The position numbers and the translations under genes were made by a program. The notes below the pieces were generated by a model that worked only from the letters and a program-made list of their open reading frames with translations, did not search any database and was not told where the DNA came from. 64,000 nucleotides of DNA, from positions 24,000,151-24,064,150 of the forward strand of contig OY540814.1 of assembly GCA_961205875.1 (NCBI GenBank). Reading direction: 5' to 3'. This DNA comes from Sialis fuliginosa (taxonomy: Eukaryota; Arthropoda; Insecta; Megaloptera; Sialidae). Below are positions 1 through 12,400 of the stretch, one piece after another; the stretch's first letter is position 1, and each line of letters starts with the position of its first letter.

Positions 1-51
1 AGGTAAGCCAACCATCTACATATAGAAATACACATACAGGATGCCCATGAT

Positions 52-873
52 AAGCGTGAAATGCATGGGGATTTCCTAAACGGTAAAAGATACAGATTTG
101 GTTAATGAGATTAATTATTTATAAGGAAGGAATGGGAACTACTACATTAAAAAATATTAATAATTCTATGTGATTTAGGCAATATACCCAAAAATCTGAA
201 TATTCCGAATTTCTTTAAATGGGTATAACTTTTTTTGTCAGATAGGTATTTTTTTGTTTTAGCGTACTTGAACGTGTATTTTACTCTACTTCTCAACAAT
301 ATGTAACTTGTCATACTTATTATCGAAAAAAGTAAGAACATTTTTTTTTTTATAATAGTTATTGTTTTCAAATATAAATTTGTTATTTATTATTGTGATT
401 TTTGTTTAACAATTTTTGTTTTTCATAGCCTACTTAAATGTTTGTAATAAAATATCGCTAGTATTTAGTACTTCGACTTATTTTATTTTCGAAAATAAAT
501 ATGACAAATGACATATCGTTGTAAATTTGAATAAAAAACACGTTCAAATACGCTATAGCCAACTTAGTGGCCCATAAGAAAAACTAAAATACGAACTTGT
601 AGCTCGGAAACTGATAAAAATTCTAATTACACCAATCAATTCTACACAAAAAGTTCTTTAAGAAACTGTAAACAAAAAGTACCTATCTATTTTGGCACAA
701 AAGTTACACTCATTTAAATAAGTTCCTAATTTTCAGTTTTTTGAATCACATAAAAGTATTTATATTTTTTACTATAGTAATACTCACCCCTTTTCTTATT
801 AATTAATAATTCATCTCATTTAACTAAATCTTTATCTCTTACCGTTTAAAAAATCCCCATACATTTCACGCTT
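52..873. repeat. Long foldback (palindromic) element, about 820 bp
   Basis: The left end GCGTGAAATGCATGGGGATT (54 onward) recurs inverted near 850-872, and further matching blocks occur inward, for example around 210-300 against 500-560 and 660-720. The arms have diverged by small indels. No coding capacity was seen. Confidence 0.7.
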
Positions 874-1724
874 TTCTTGGACATTTTGTGTATATCTAAT
901 ATTTAAATTATTTATTTTATCTTTAAAAGTATACATGATTTTCAAAATTTTAAACCCTTCTCTTTCATTACGTCAAGTTTGATGAACCTTCATCCCTTCA
1001 TAGACAGAAATATAAAATATTACATTTGGTAAAATTTTCATATCAAGATTGAATATATGTATCTAGAAGAAATAAGGGAAGACTTCTAGCTCAAAAAAAC
1101 TTCAATTGTTTTTAATATATTCGATTTATTTATAATAAAATTATATTTTTGATTAAAGGTTCACAACCACAGAAAGAGCTGGCAGCACAAATGCAAGGAC
1201 CGAGATCGTACCACTGTCTCAAGTGACGTTCCACCCCTCTAGAACACAAACCTTTGACTTCCACCCCAAACTGTAGGATCAATTTTAAACTCTACGTATA
1301 TCATAGAAATAGCGTTGTGATTTTATTATTTTTGTAGCTATACGTAATATTAACAAATATACAGTAAAGCCTCGATTTTACGACACAATACCTACTCGCA
1401 GAAACTTCGGAATGATCAAAAGCACCTCCCTCCCCTTATGATATTAATCGAAATAACTAAAATAATAATTATTATTTATTAATAAATTCGATTTAATTTT
1501 CTCAAAACTTCTATATCTACCACATCCTATCACGAGTCCACATACCAAGATATCTGGCGGGCCCCCTCCCACTAAATTTCTATTAATAATTAATTATTTA
1601 TAATTAGAAATTAAATTAAGTGAGTCTTAGCTACTAAATTAATTTAGAAATCAATTCGGGCTGTCAGAACTCTTACAACTAACAATAAATGAAATTTGGG
1701 ATCTATGTAATTAGTAGTTAATTT

Positions 1725-1903
1725 AGATTTTGGTTTCTGGGTGTTAGCAGCGTCGATTTGGTCGTGTTATCGGCCAACGTTTCGTCACACATTGCAGTGG
1801 ACATCTTCAGGACACTTTTAGAACAGCCGATAACACGACCAAATCGACGCGGCTTACACCCAGAAGCCAAAATCCATATCAAGATCACCTCGGAAGCCTC
1901 AAG
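1725..1903. mobile_element. Penelope-like/retrozyme-like short element, copy 1, with 15-bp target duplication
   Basis: A 15-bp direct repeat ATTAGTAGTTAATTT flanks the element at 1710-1724 and 1904-1918. The insert is an inverted pair of arms ending in TTGGTTTCTGGGTG and CACCCAGAAGCCAA. The minus strand carries CTGAAGA (1810-1804) and GAAA (1783-1780) separated by a possible GTCCAC/GTG-GAC stem, which resembles a hammerhead-ribozyme core. A second copy lies at 6282-6518. Confidence 0.65.
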
Positions 1904-2544
1904 ATTAGTAGTTAATTTGATCAAATTATTTTTGCAGGGAGCCTTTTAGCTCTTTCTGACTCAAATTTGTTGTGTATTAAATTTAGGGGGTGCACTTACC
2001 GTGAAAGTTGTCTCCGTAGCCGATATACGCGTATTTCAATATTCTTTAAAATGTAGTATTATTTCATATAGTATTAATTTTACACACACACACAATATTG
2101 TTTAAACACCGAACTGTCATATTGAAGTACTTGTATAGTAATGTTTTGATATGGATTAGGAATAATTATAAATTAATAGTTTAATAGTTTTTGCACGTTG
2201 CTGCCATCTATCGATTATTTATTTACTTAATATCTAATTACTTAAAATATATGTAGATGGCAGTACACAACAAAATTATAGAGGTTTTACTGTATTTTAT
2301 TATTTATTTGAAGCAACTAGTCAATTTAATACGTAATTATATAGCCAGTGGTTGATCCAGAATTTTTTTTTTTTTTATGTAAGTAATGTTTTGTATACGT
2401 AGGTAATGTTTATGTTTTTTTTTGTTCAAGTGCAATGTAGTGTACCGTTAATTTATATATTTATTAATAATAGTATCATATTTTCTTTATTTATTAAAAT
2501 GACATAGGTATTATAGCAGTGCTAGTCAAATCTTTAATTAAAAT

Positions 2545-3907
2545 CAGTGGCGTAGATAGGGGGGAATCAAGGGGATCAATCCCCCCCCCCATGAGTGTAC
2601 GAAAATTATAAGTTGATCAAAAGAATTTATAATACTACACGAATTTAGTTGCCAGATTTCTAAAATGCTCCAGCGGGGCAGTCTCGGACCGAGGGGGCGA
2701 GGGTAATTTTTAGGTTGCAGAAATTTTGTTTTTTAATTTTTTAACATACAAATAAATTCATCTACTAGTTATATACTTCTATATCAGTGACGAAGCGTCC
2801 ATGGAAGCAGGGGAAGCAGTGCTTCCCTTACTTTATGGGTAAATTAATACAAATCTGTGTTTTCAGTTAATAAATAATTTAAAAATATTATTAGAATATT
2901 CGTCTTTATGCGCAACTCAAACATTTTAATCAAAAATAGCATTTAATATTAATTTACACGCTCAGTTATAAAGCTATAATACCTCTACGTCTTATTTTCT
3001 TGTATTTTAGTCGATATTTGTATGACGAGTTGAAGTTCACTGCAGGAAATTTCACTAAAAAATTTAGAATTTTTGATTTCATTAAAAGTATGTTTATTGT
3101 ATAGAAAATAATGTGAAAAGTTGTTTGTTTCAAACCGCAGGTCTGTATCTCAAACCGTTCTCGAGATATAGCCTCTCAAAGTTTCAGTTTTTTCAAAATT
3201 TTGAAGAAAAATGGCTCTAACTTTTGAACGCGTAGTCGGAATTGATTTTAGTTGACGGATTTGGAATCAGCGTGTCAAAATCTATATAATGGCATGTATA
3301 ATACCTTAAAACTCGAAAAAAAAAATTTCACGAAAAATCGAAAAAATTCAAAGGGGTATACCTTAAAAAAATGTCGATTTTTGGCCAAAATTTTTTGTTG
3401 GATTTTAAAGTATTATACATGTCATTATATAGATTTTGACACGCTGATTTCAAATCCGTCAACTAAAATCAATTCCGACCACGTGGTCAAAAGTTATAGC
3501 CTTTTTTCTCAAAAAAATTGAAAAAACTAAAACTTTGAGAGGCTATATCTTGAGAACGGTTTGAGATACAGACCTGCGGTTTGAAACAAACAACTTTTCA
3601 CGTCATTTTCTATACAATAAACATACTTTTAACGAAATCAAAAATTCGAAATTTTTTAGTGAAATTTCCTGCAGTGAACTTCAACTCGTCATACAAATTA
3701 ATTTTTTTAAACGTTTTTTTTATATTTTTTATTATACATACATGAAATGTACTGTATAAAGTATAGTAATCATGAAAAAAATCAAACTCGAGATTTTAAC
3801 GGAATGACACGTATTGAGGGTTCCTGAACCAAAAAGATGAGATTAAATATTAACAATAAGTCATATCAACCCCCCCTCCCCATCGCAAAAAGCTATCTAC
3901 GCCACTG
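2545..3907. mobile_element. Non-autonomous hAT element with 8-bp target duplication
   Basis: The terminal inverted repeats are CAGTGGCGTAGATAG at 2545-2559 and its complement at 3893-3907. The flanking direct repeat ATTAAAAT (2537-2544 and 3908-3915) is exactly 8 bp, the hAT hallmark. No transposase reading frame is present. The interior holds a long palindrome with arms at about 3010-3350 and 3358-3698, related to the one at 57158-58136. Confidence 0.88.
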
Positions 3908-4071
3908 ATTAAAATAGCTAACTTTAAATATGTAGGTAATACAAATTATAAGTATGTATTTTTATGTTGTAAAAGATAAATAAATATTTTGACTATTGTA
4001 TCCAAAAATGTACATATACTTATTTTTCATTGTATCAATAGCTGAAAGAAAAATATGAAAATTATATATAC

Positions 4072-4912
4072 ACAGTATGACAAATAAGTTCCGAGACTCG
4101 AACGAGACTCTGAGTAACTAGTAGCTATATCTACGAGTTCCGACCGGGGTTTGAAAGCTGTGACATTCTTCTTTCCGGTAATACCAATGTTGCTTCAATC
4201 GGTTGATAAATAGCAAAGTTATGACAGTTCTCCTAAAACAACTTTTTTGTCGACATGGAACAAAAGAGCAGTTATTATAAACTTGGTAAAAATGCATCAG
4301 AAACATTCCGGTTGATGCAGCAAGTCAATCAAGTTTACGGCGATGATTGTTTGAGTAGATCAAATGTCTTTCTGTGACATAAACGTTTTTTGGTAGGCAC
4401 GGAAAGTTTCACCAAAAATCAAAATAATGCTCATTACATTCTTCGATAGCAAAAGAATTATAGGGAATTCGTTCGAATTAACCAAACAATTACTTTTGAA
4501 GCGTCTGATGGCCAAATTCCGTCGTATTCGATTCGAATACCGTGATCCAGAAATCTGGTGTCTGTTACACGATAATTCACCGAGTCACACCTCACTCATT
4601 GTTCGTCAATTTTTGGCTCGAAATCAAGTCTGTGTGTTGAATCATCAATTTCTCTCTATTTCCAAAATTGAAATTGAAGTTGAAAGGAAGATTTTTTAAT
4701 GACATTTCGACCATCAAAACAGCTACAACACAAGCCCTAGAGGCAATTCCACAAAATGAGCTAGAACACGCATTTGAATCACTGTTGAATCGCTGTAACA
4801 AGTGTATTGAAATTGGAGAATATTTTGAATAAAAAAATCGAAAAATATTCAGATTTTTTGTTTCAATGATGTTTTCCACGGTTAGTCTCGAAACTTATTT
4901 GTCGCACTTACA
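4072..4912 (+). pseudogene. Broken mariner-family transposon
   Basis: Terminal inverted repeats of the type GACAAATAAGTTyCGAGAC lie at about 4078 and 4886-4906. Between them the plus strand reads, in several frames, pieces of a mariner transposase: an N-terminal helix-turn-helix segment after 4255, LLHDNSPSH at about 4560-4600 (part of the catalytic region), and a C-terminal piece near 4690-4830. Frameshifts and internal deletions make it inactive. Confidence 0.85.
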
Positions 4913-5250
4913 TACCTGCTACATACCTTACTATATTAAGATTTTGACACACGAAAATTATAGTTCAAAAATAAGAACATATCCCCCATTATCAATTAAG
5001 CTTTATTAATGCTTGAAAGCAAGCAAATTATATATTTACAATATACATACAATAAACATTTCAACAATAATACTATCACAAATGTATTCTCACCAGCATA
5101 GTGACATATTAATTTTAATAACTGCACCTAATAGTTCTCTTTATAAGCAAAAACTTATCTCCTACATCCATTATAACGATATCGGTATTAAATAATATGA
5201 AAAAGATTATTTTAACACTTAATTGTTGACATTTTTTAGACCCCTTACAC

Positions 5251-5393
5251 ATTAGCGATTTTTAGCAGCGCGACTATCGCGTACATTAATTTTACATTGT
5301 TTTATATGTAAATCGCAAAACCTATACACACTGGCGATTTAGCCGCATTGCTGAATCGCACAGTATGCGATAGTCGCGCTGCTAAATCGCAAT
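5251..5393. repeat. Short inverted-repeat element with GCGATT-rich arms
   Basis: The arm TTTAGCAGCGCGACTATCGC at about 5260-5280 recurs inverted at 5366-5385, with about 90 bp between. This is MITE-like. No clear target duplication was read. Confidence 0.6.
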
Positions 5394-5545
5394 GCATGCG
5401 ATTCAAAAACTCCAAAGGACTTTTCATATAAGTTTGATACCCCATTTTAAAGTGCTTTTAATAAATCATAAGGCAGATTTCTAGTTTCACAACTAAAAAA
5501 AATAAAAACGAGTTCATGTCGCCATCTTGCGGTGATTTCTAGTAT

Positions 5546-5668
5546 TACTATACTCTATTTCATTTAAGAATGCAATGGTTGCCGTGGTTTTTGACGGTAA
5601 AATGCACGATTCGTACCGTCAAAACCCCGGCAACCACTGCATTCTTAAATGAAATAGAGTATAGTATC
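5546..5668. repeat. Compact palindromic MITE, about 123 bp
   Basis: The arms 5546-5605 and 5614-5668 are near-perfect inverted copies (ACTATACTCTATTTCATTTA and inward), with a loop of about 10 nt. This would form a strong hairpin. Confidence 0.8.
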
Positions 5669-6281
5669 ACATTGTTGTCAACTTAGAAAATCTGAAGTTA
5701 TCAATTGTCAATAAAGTAACATCAAATTTTGAATCTTATTAATTTAATACCAATATGTTAAGTGTTAATTTACAATTATAGTGACTAACTTTCTACTTAA
5801 AACAAAATTTATTTCATAATATACATTGTTTGAATGTAGGCAACATTTTACATTTATTGTGACAGATTTAAGAACAATCAATCACATTTTGATTAAATAT
5901 TTTCCATCAGACTAATAATTATATTATAAACCCTGAAATTTACAAATTTTTTCATGAAACATGGATGATCTTTATACTTTTTAGATAAAAAAATGTAATA
6001 TACATAATTGACATAAATTCGGCGAACATCCATTAAAAATCAAATCATTACTCTGTCTTTTCTTAATACATGTGATAAGTAATAACTCCACCTCTTTCTT
6101 GCATATATTTCCAGTTTAGCACCGCAATAATCAAAATTTGAAATAAATACAAAAATCTTAACCTAAGGACGGTATATTCTTCCTACCGATTAATTTTAAA
6201 AGATAATACATTTTTTCGTTTCTACACTAGACAGCAGAAGTTTTAAAGAAACATAATACTGTAAAAATAATAAGTTGCTTT

Positions 6282-6518
6282 ACAAGTCTTGAGACTTCCG
6301 CGTTGATCTTGATATGGATCTTGGTTTCTGGGTGTAAGCCGCGTCGGTTTGGTCGTGTTATCGGCCCACATTTCGTTACACATTGCAGTGGACACCTTCA
6401 GGGCTCTTTTAGTGCACTTTTAGTAGAGCCCTGAAAATGTCCACTACAATGTGTGACGAAACGTTGGCCGATAACACGACCAAATCGACGCGGATTACAC
6501 CCAGAAGCCAAGATCCAC
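6282..6518. mobile_element. Penelope-like/retrozyme-like short element, copy 2, with 13-bp target duplication
   Basis: The direct repeat AATAAGTTGCTTT occurs at 6269-6281 and 6519-6531. The insert shares its ends and arms with the copy at 1725-1903, including GGTCGTGTTATCGGCC and its inverse. The ribozyme-like core is degenerate here on both strands (CTGAAAA on plus, CTGAAGG on minus). Confidence 0.65.
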
Positions 6519-7379
6519 AATAAGTTGCTTTGACCAATAAATAAATAGAAATTAAAAAATCACTGGTATAATATTTCACACTAAAATTTATTAATATTTA
6601 TTCTATCTATAGCACAATTACATAACCAACAATCAAATCTGGAAGAAATAATTAGAAATACACGTTAATTTTTTTTATTGAATTAATTTATGTTTTAAAT
6701 TGCGGTTATGTTATTCTAATTGTTGTAAAACTACTCAAATTCAAATAACATTCGATGGCAAAACAGTTCACAGCCTTATCACTCACCATTGCTACATTCA
6801 AACAATACATTGAAAACCATGATTGAAAACTGTACCCAAATGTCAAAAAACTGTTCACACGTTGATTACCATTCGACTTTGTAGTGAATCTAGTGAAATA
6901 TAGAATAAATATCAGAATAAATGTTCCAGCCATTTATGTCTGCTTCTATTTGAGGTAAGTGTATAAAACTTTTAAGGACTATATGATTGTAATAACCATA
7001 TAATGTAAAGAATATGTCAATGTGGCTTTAATTAAACAGTCAATATTTTTTTAACTTTTCTTAAAATATGAATAATTTTTTACAAAAAGGTTAATGGTCA
7101 TATTGACATAAAATAAAAACGTGTGGTGTTTAATATCATATAATCCTCAAGAATTCACAAATCTTTCTTGTATTAGACTTAAGTTATTTGACTTTTTGAG
7201 TACAGAATTATAATAGGACTTATATATATAAAATAAATTAAAAGAAAAATTTATATTTTTAACATCATTACGATAATTTTTTTTTAATTTTATTTCTTGG
7301 AAGACAATATGGATAAAATTTGTATAATCTTATGCCAAAATAATTCAAATTTTGTTTACTATACAATGTATTTTTGATG

Positions 7380-7570
7380 TACTTTACTTAACGGGCTGTA
7401 ACTATTAATTAAACAATTTATCAGAGGGATTTGAAATTTTAATACGTAAAACTAGATGATATAACACACATTTTAAAACTATTCTGGAGATTTTATTTTA
7501 TAGTTTGATTTGATTGATTATAGTTGTTGCCAAACATGAGACTCAATAAATAATACAAAAATCATATAAT
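7380..7570 (-). repeat. Dispersed repeat family B, single arm
   Basis: It matches one arm of the family seen complete at 8515-8845, including AAACTAGATGATATAAC and the TTTATAGTT/TTGCC end. It lies in the gene-free left part of the window. Confidence 0.55.
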
Positions 7571-8514
7571 CTTAATTTTATTCATATTGTCTGATATTTT
7601 TTATAAAAGATTCCTTTTAAATATATCCATATATTTTTTTATAATCCCATAAAAAAAAAACTGTCTACAAAAAATAAATGTTAGTATTTAATATAAACAA
7701 AAAAAAGGCAGGCACGTGATAAAAAAAATTTTGATACACTTAAATTTAAAATAGTTCATTCAATTCTTAACCCTATTCTGCATTTTCTGTTACTTTATGT
7801 TTTACATACTATATTTGAAGAAACTATAAAAATATAGTTTTTTTTATAAAACTATATACATATTATTCATGTAATATTTTGTTTAAATTGATTACAAATA
7901 AATAAAAACCCTGTATGCTATTTTGTGTCATTATATTTAAAAAATCAGGCAGTATAGGGTTAATAAAAAATGTCCAGTATTATCTTAAGTAAAATAATTT
8001 AACTCAGGAGATTCAGTTTTTTCATAATACCGGACATACGACAACTATTATAAATATACAAACATCGGCAAGAATAATATTGAGATATTCAACTTTATAA
8101 CGTCGTTCTTTTTTATATAAACAAAATTAGAGGAACTATCTAAAATTTTATAGTGAAAATCGCTATTTAGAATTGACAATTATATATTTATATATATCAT
8201 GCTCCGTTCTTCTTTCGTTCGTAGTTCCTTCTGTACCATCATATATAATTAGACACTAACATACTGACCATGTTGAAATTTTCGTTCATTTCTAGGAAAA
8301 CTTAAGGTTATTCACCTAGTGAACTATCCGTATTTTTTTCAATAAAAAAAAAATATATGATCCGTATGTTGAATATATTAATATATGGTACGATATTAAT
8401 TAATTAAATAATCATTCTCCAGAATATAAGCTTCATTTGCCAATAACAATTATAATAATTTGTCTTTTAAATGGAAGATTTAGTTTCCCATATCAATAAT
8501 TGTGTATTGAATAA

Positions 8515-8845
8515 CGTATCGATATAAAAATAAATAAAAACTTCTCATGTTTGACAACATAGAACTCCAGAACAATAAATCACACAGACTTCAGGATGGT
8601 CTTAAAATGTGCATTATATAATCTAGTTAAACAAATTAAAATTTCAAATCATTTTGATTAATCGTTTTTTAGTTACTAATCGTTAAGTAAAGCACAAGCT
8701 CTTTGAATATTGATACATTACTTAACTATTAAACGATTTATCGAAATTATTTGAAATTTGAATATGTGAAACTAGATGATATAACGCACATTTAAACACT
8801 AAATTGAAGTGTGTGGATTTATCGTTCCAAAGTTATATGTCGCCA
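8515..8845. repeat. Dispersed repeat family B, complete palindromic copy
   Basis: The left arm (TTGACAACATAGAACTCCAG, ATAAATCACACAGACTTCAG) and the right arm (CACTAAATTGAAGTGTGTGG, AAAGTTATATGTCG) are inverted copies around a centre near 8685. Related copies lie at 7380, 11960-12470, 29610 and 58786/59739. Confidence 0.7.
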
Positions 8846-9437
8846 AATTAGGTAACTATTAAAATAAATACGATTATGTATAATAACTATGACCTATTCA
8901 ATACACGTTAAAAAATATTACATAATATTAAATTTACATAAACAATGGATGATCGATTCAGTAGTCAAAGTGATTAACTACACTTTGTGATGATTTTTAA
9001 TACTTCTACAAATTTGTACAACTCTCTATTTTAACGTAAGTCACTTTGGTTTCCGAATCATTCAAACGTTGGTAAAAATTAACCTTTAAAAATTGCTATT
9101 ATTAATTAATAAATTGTTTACCCCTATATAATTTTATAAGCTAATTTTTTATATACATAAATAATAATTTTAAGAATTAAAAAAATGTGTGTAAATTGGA
9201 ATACATTTTTTATACACAATAAAGTAGTTTCCCAAACTTACCCCTTTTTAGACAGAAAAATAATTGGGGCGAGGGGAAGATTTGATTAAGTATTTTTATA
9301 ATTCTTTTTGGGAAACGGTGCTATAAAAGAATAAGAGTCATTTATAGCCGTTATTAAAAATGGCACTATCATATAGTGTTGAATAAATAATAAATTACAT
9401 AAATAAATAACAGATTAGTTTAGAAATAGAGTAAAAA

Positions 9438-12400
9438 TCACCACAATGGCTCGATGTTTAGGTTTGCAAAACCGGGGCTCTTTCTTACGTCCCAATAATC
9501 ACCTTTGAAATCCCAGATTTCCTCGCCGTCTTCCATTAAATGTTTACTGGAAGAAAATACACATGTTAAAAAATTTATAAAAATTCAAATTATCACATCT
9601 TTGTTAAAAATAATCACAAAACAGTCATTCAAAAAGCATTTTCAAGTTTGTAATCTCTACCTTTTCAAGTTTTTTTCCAATTTAAATTCAGATGGTTTTT
9701 TGAACGTTGGATAACAATGAATCAAAGTCGAAAGAATTATAATTATAATTAATTATATAATAATATATAATTATGTATATATTATATTTATTATTATTAT
9801 TATATATTAATTATATAATAATATAATTAATTATAATTGCTAGCTCCTTTATAATACCAGACATAAATGTTTACCATTTTGACACCCATTGGTTTCAAAT
9901 TAAGCTGTTTTAGAGTTAAGTGTCTATAGATGATGATTCAATAATGGCAATAATCAAATATCAACAAATATTTATAATTTAGTATATTTAATCATATATT
10001 AATCAATATTAATATATTAAATAAGTTTCCAACACTGGGGTATTGGCCAAGACTAGTGCCAGTACCTTATAAGAGAGAAGATGATTCTAAATAGACGTTT
10101 TTCTGTTAATGAATTATCACTTAAATATATAATATAATAAATAAATAATAAAATGATATGCCACTGGCTTGATAAAGCGACAACAATGGTAACAATTCTA
10201 CGTAGTGAGTTATGAGTTTTTTAAGAGCTACTAAATAATCTTATCTTCTGGGTATAAGTTTTGATTAAATTTAAATTAGGCTATTTTACAGTTAAGTGTC
10301 TATAGATTATGAAACAAAAAACAACTAACCTAAACCACCTAGCTTCATGCACGACACCCTCTTCCCTCTTCCTACGCTCCCGCTGCATCTGCTCCAGGTC
10401 CTGCTTTAGTCTCTCAGCCGCCTCGAGGTCTCCCCTCTCCAATGCCCGCTGGTCTGGCCGCAATCTGGTGTCAGTCACCGGCAACAGCGCAGCATCTCCA
10501 GCCCCGAGCTCGTTCAGCTCAATCGCAAACCTTGTGAAGCCGTAATACAACTCATAATCTGTTGGCATTGTCCCCGGCCGCCACACACAACGGGCGGACG
10601 GGGCTACACCGCAATATAGAGCCTCGTTCCATTTCCCAAACAGTTTCTTTGCAACCTAACAAAAAATATATATAGTTTCGTACTTTGATGTAACGCCATG
10701 TTGTCTACACGTACCTTTCCATCTGCGGAAGTAATCGCGCCATAAATCTCATGCCTTTTCGCAGACCAATAGCTTGCCTTTACAAACGTCAGTTTACACA
10801 CAATGTTGCTATTGAGTTCTGTAATCTTGAGCTCGCCGTACTGGTCGACCCATCGCTGTCCACTGAACAGATTGTGCACACACGTGGTCACTTTATTCCA
10901 CTGGTAGTGGTCACAGGTCTTTGTCAGCTTCACGTTGACCAACCCAATCGGCTGGAACTCCATCGACTTACCCCAGAATTTGGTCTTAATGCGTGCATCC
11001 TGCCAGAATATGTAGTTGCGACTATCTGCGTGGCAGACACTCACTGGAGGATGGTGAGACACCTGAGATTAAATGTGTTGCATAAATTTTAATTCACCGA
11101 TTCCAAATATCTCACTAAAATTTAAATCCGAGCAACGGTTTAAAAGTTAGGGCAAAAAACTATGAAATTTCTGTGACATAATTTATGGATGGTCCCTTGG
11201 GTAACAGCTAGTTTCAAATAAATTATTTTTACTAACCTGTTCCGAAATATATCGAAACCCCTTATCCTCTCGTATACATTCATAAGTCTCGCCTAAGATA
11301 GGATTGAATGGCTTATTCCCCGCTCGGAAATACGAAGCAGCATAGCTAGAGACCGCAAACGCAGCTATGTACACCATCCTCTCATATGGGTTTTCCAACT
11401 CGGCGGCTTTATCCAACAGCTCGGAGTATTCCAGCTCTTCACAAAGTCTCTGAAACAGAAAGAACGTCCATAATCATTTTAATTACAATTATTTAAAAGA
11501 TTACCTGCAAGATATTGAGTGGTTCGTTCAGCGCAACAGGCATAGAAATCTGCGATAGATCCTTGCCAATGTTTTTACATAAGAGGTTCCAAAGCGACAG
11601 ACCCTCTGTGTCCCGTCTAGGGACTGGTAGCTTCGTCCTACGCCCTGTAGTGCACTGAATTGCCGTCAGACTTGTTTCGTTCACTGCAAAATAATATATA
11701 ATAAATGTTATTATATAGAAACTTACGTTTGAAAAGTATTTACTCGTTTTAGAATGTTACGAAATAAATCCGATATTATTAGTTATAGCATCCTTTTTAT
11801 TTACTTCATCCATCTTCCATATTGTTATGTTGCCATAACAACCATCTCAGATATTGAAGAGTATTGATAAAATTTGTTTGTAAAAAATACAAATTGAAAT
11901 TGAATATTTAACATTACATATTATAAAGAAATCAATAATATAAATTATAATATGAAGGTAGAAAAAAAACATATCTCCTGTTTGATGACACAGTACTTTA
12001 AAACTATAAATCACACAAACTTCAAAGGGTATTAAAATGTTCATTATAATATAGTCTAATTTAACATATCAAAATTTCAAATAATTTCAATGAATCATTT
12101 AGTAGTTACAGCCTTTTAAGTAAAAAACAAAAATCACAAAAATGACTCCTGTTTGACTACATATTACTCAGAAACTTCAGACTAATCTTAAAATGTTTGT
12201 TGTATAGTCTATTATTAACTTATTAAAATTTTAAAGCAATTTGATGAATAATTTCGTAGTTACAACTCTTTAAGTAAAGTAAATGAAAAACACCATTATC
12301 TGAATAAATAAAAACATCTCCTGTTTGATGACATAATATTACTCTGGAACTATAAATCACAAAAACTTCGGAATGGTCTTAAAACGTTTGTTGTTTTCTT

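Noticed and set aside
3252..3521. 89-aa open reading frame
   Set aside because: It lies entirely inside the foldback core of the hAT element. The same reading appears inverted, so it is a by-product of the palindrome.
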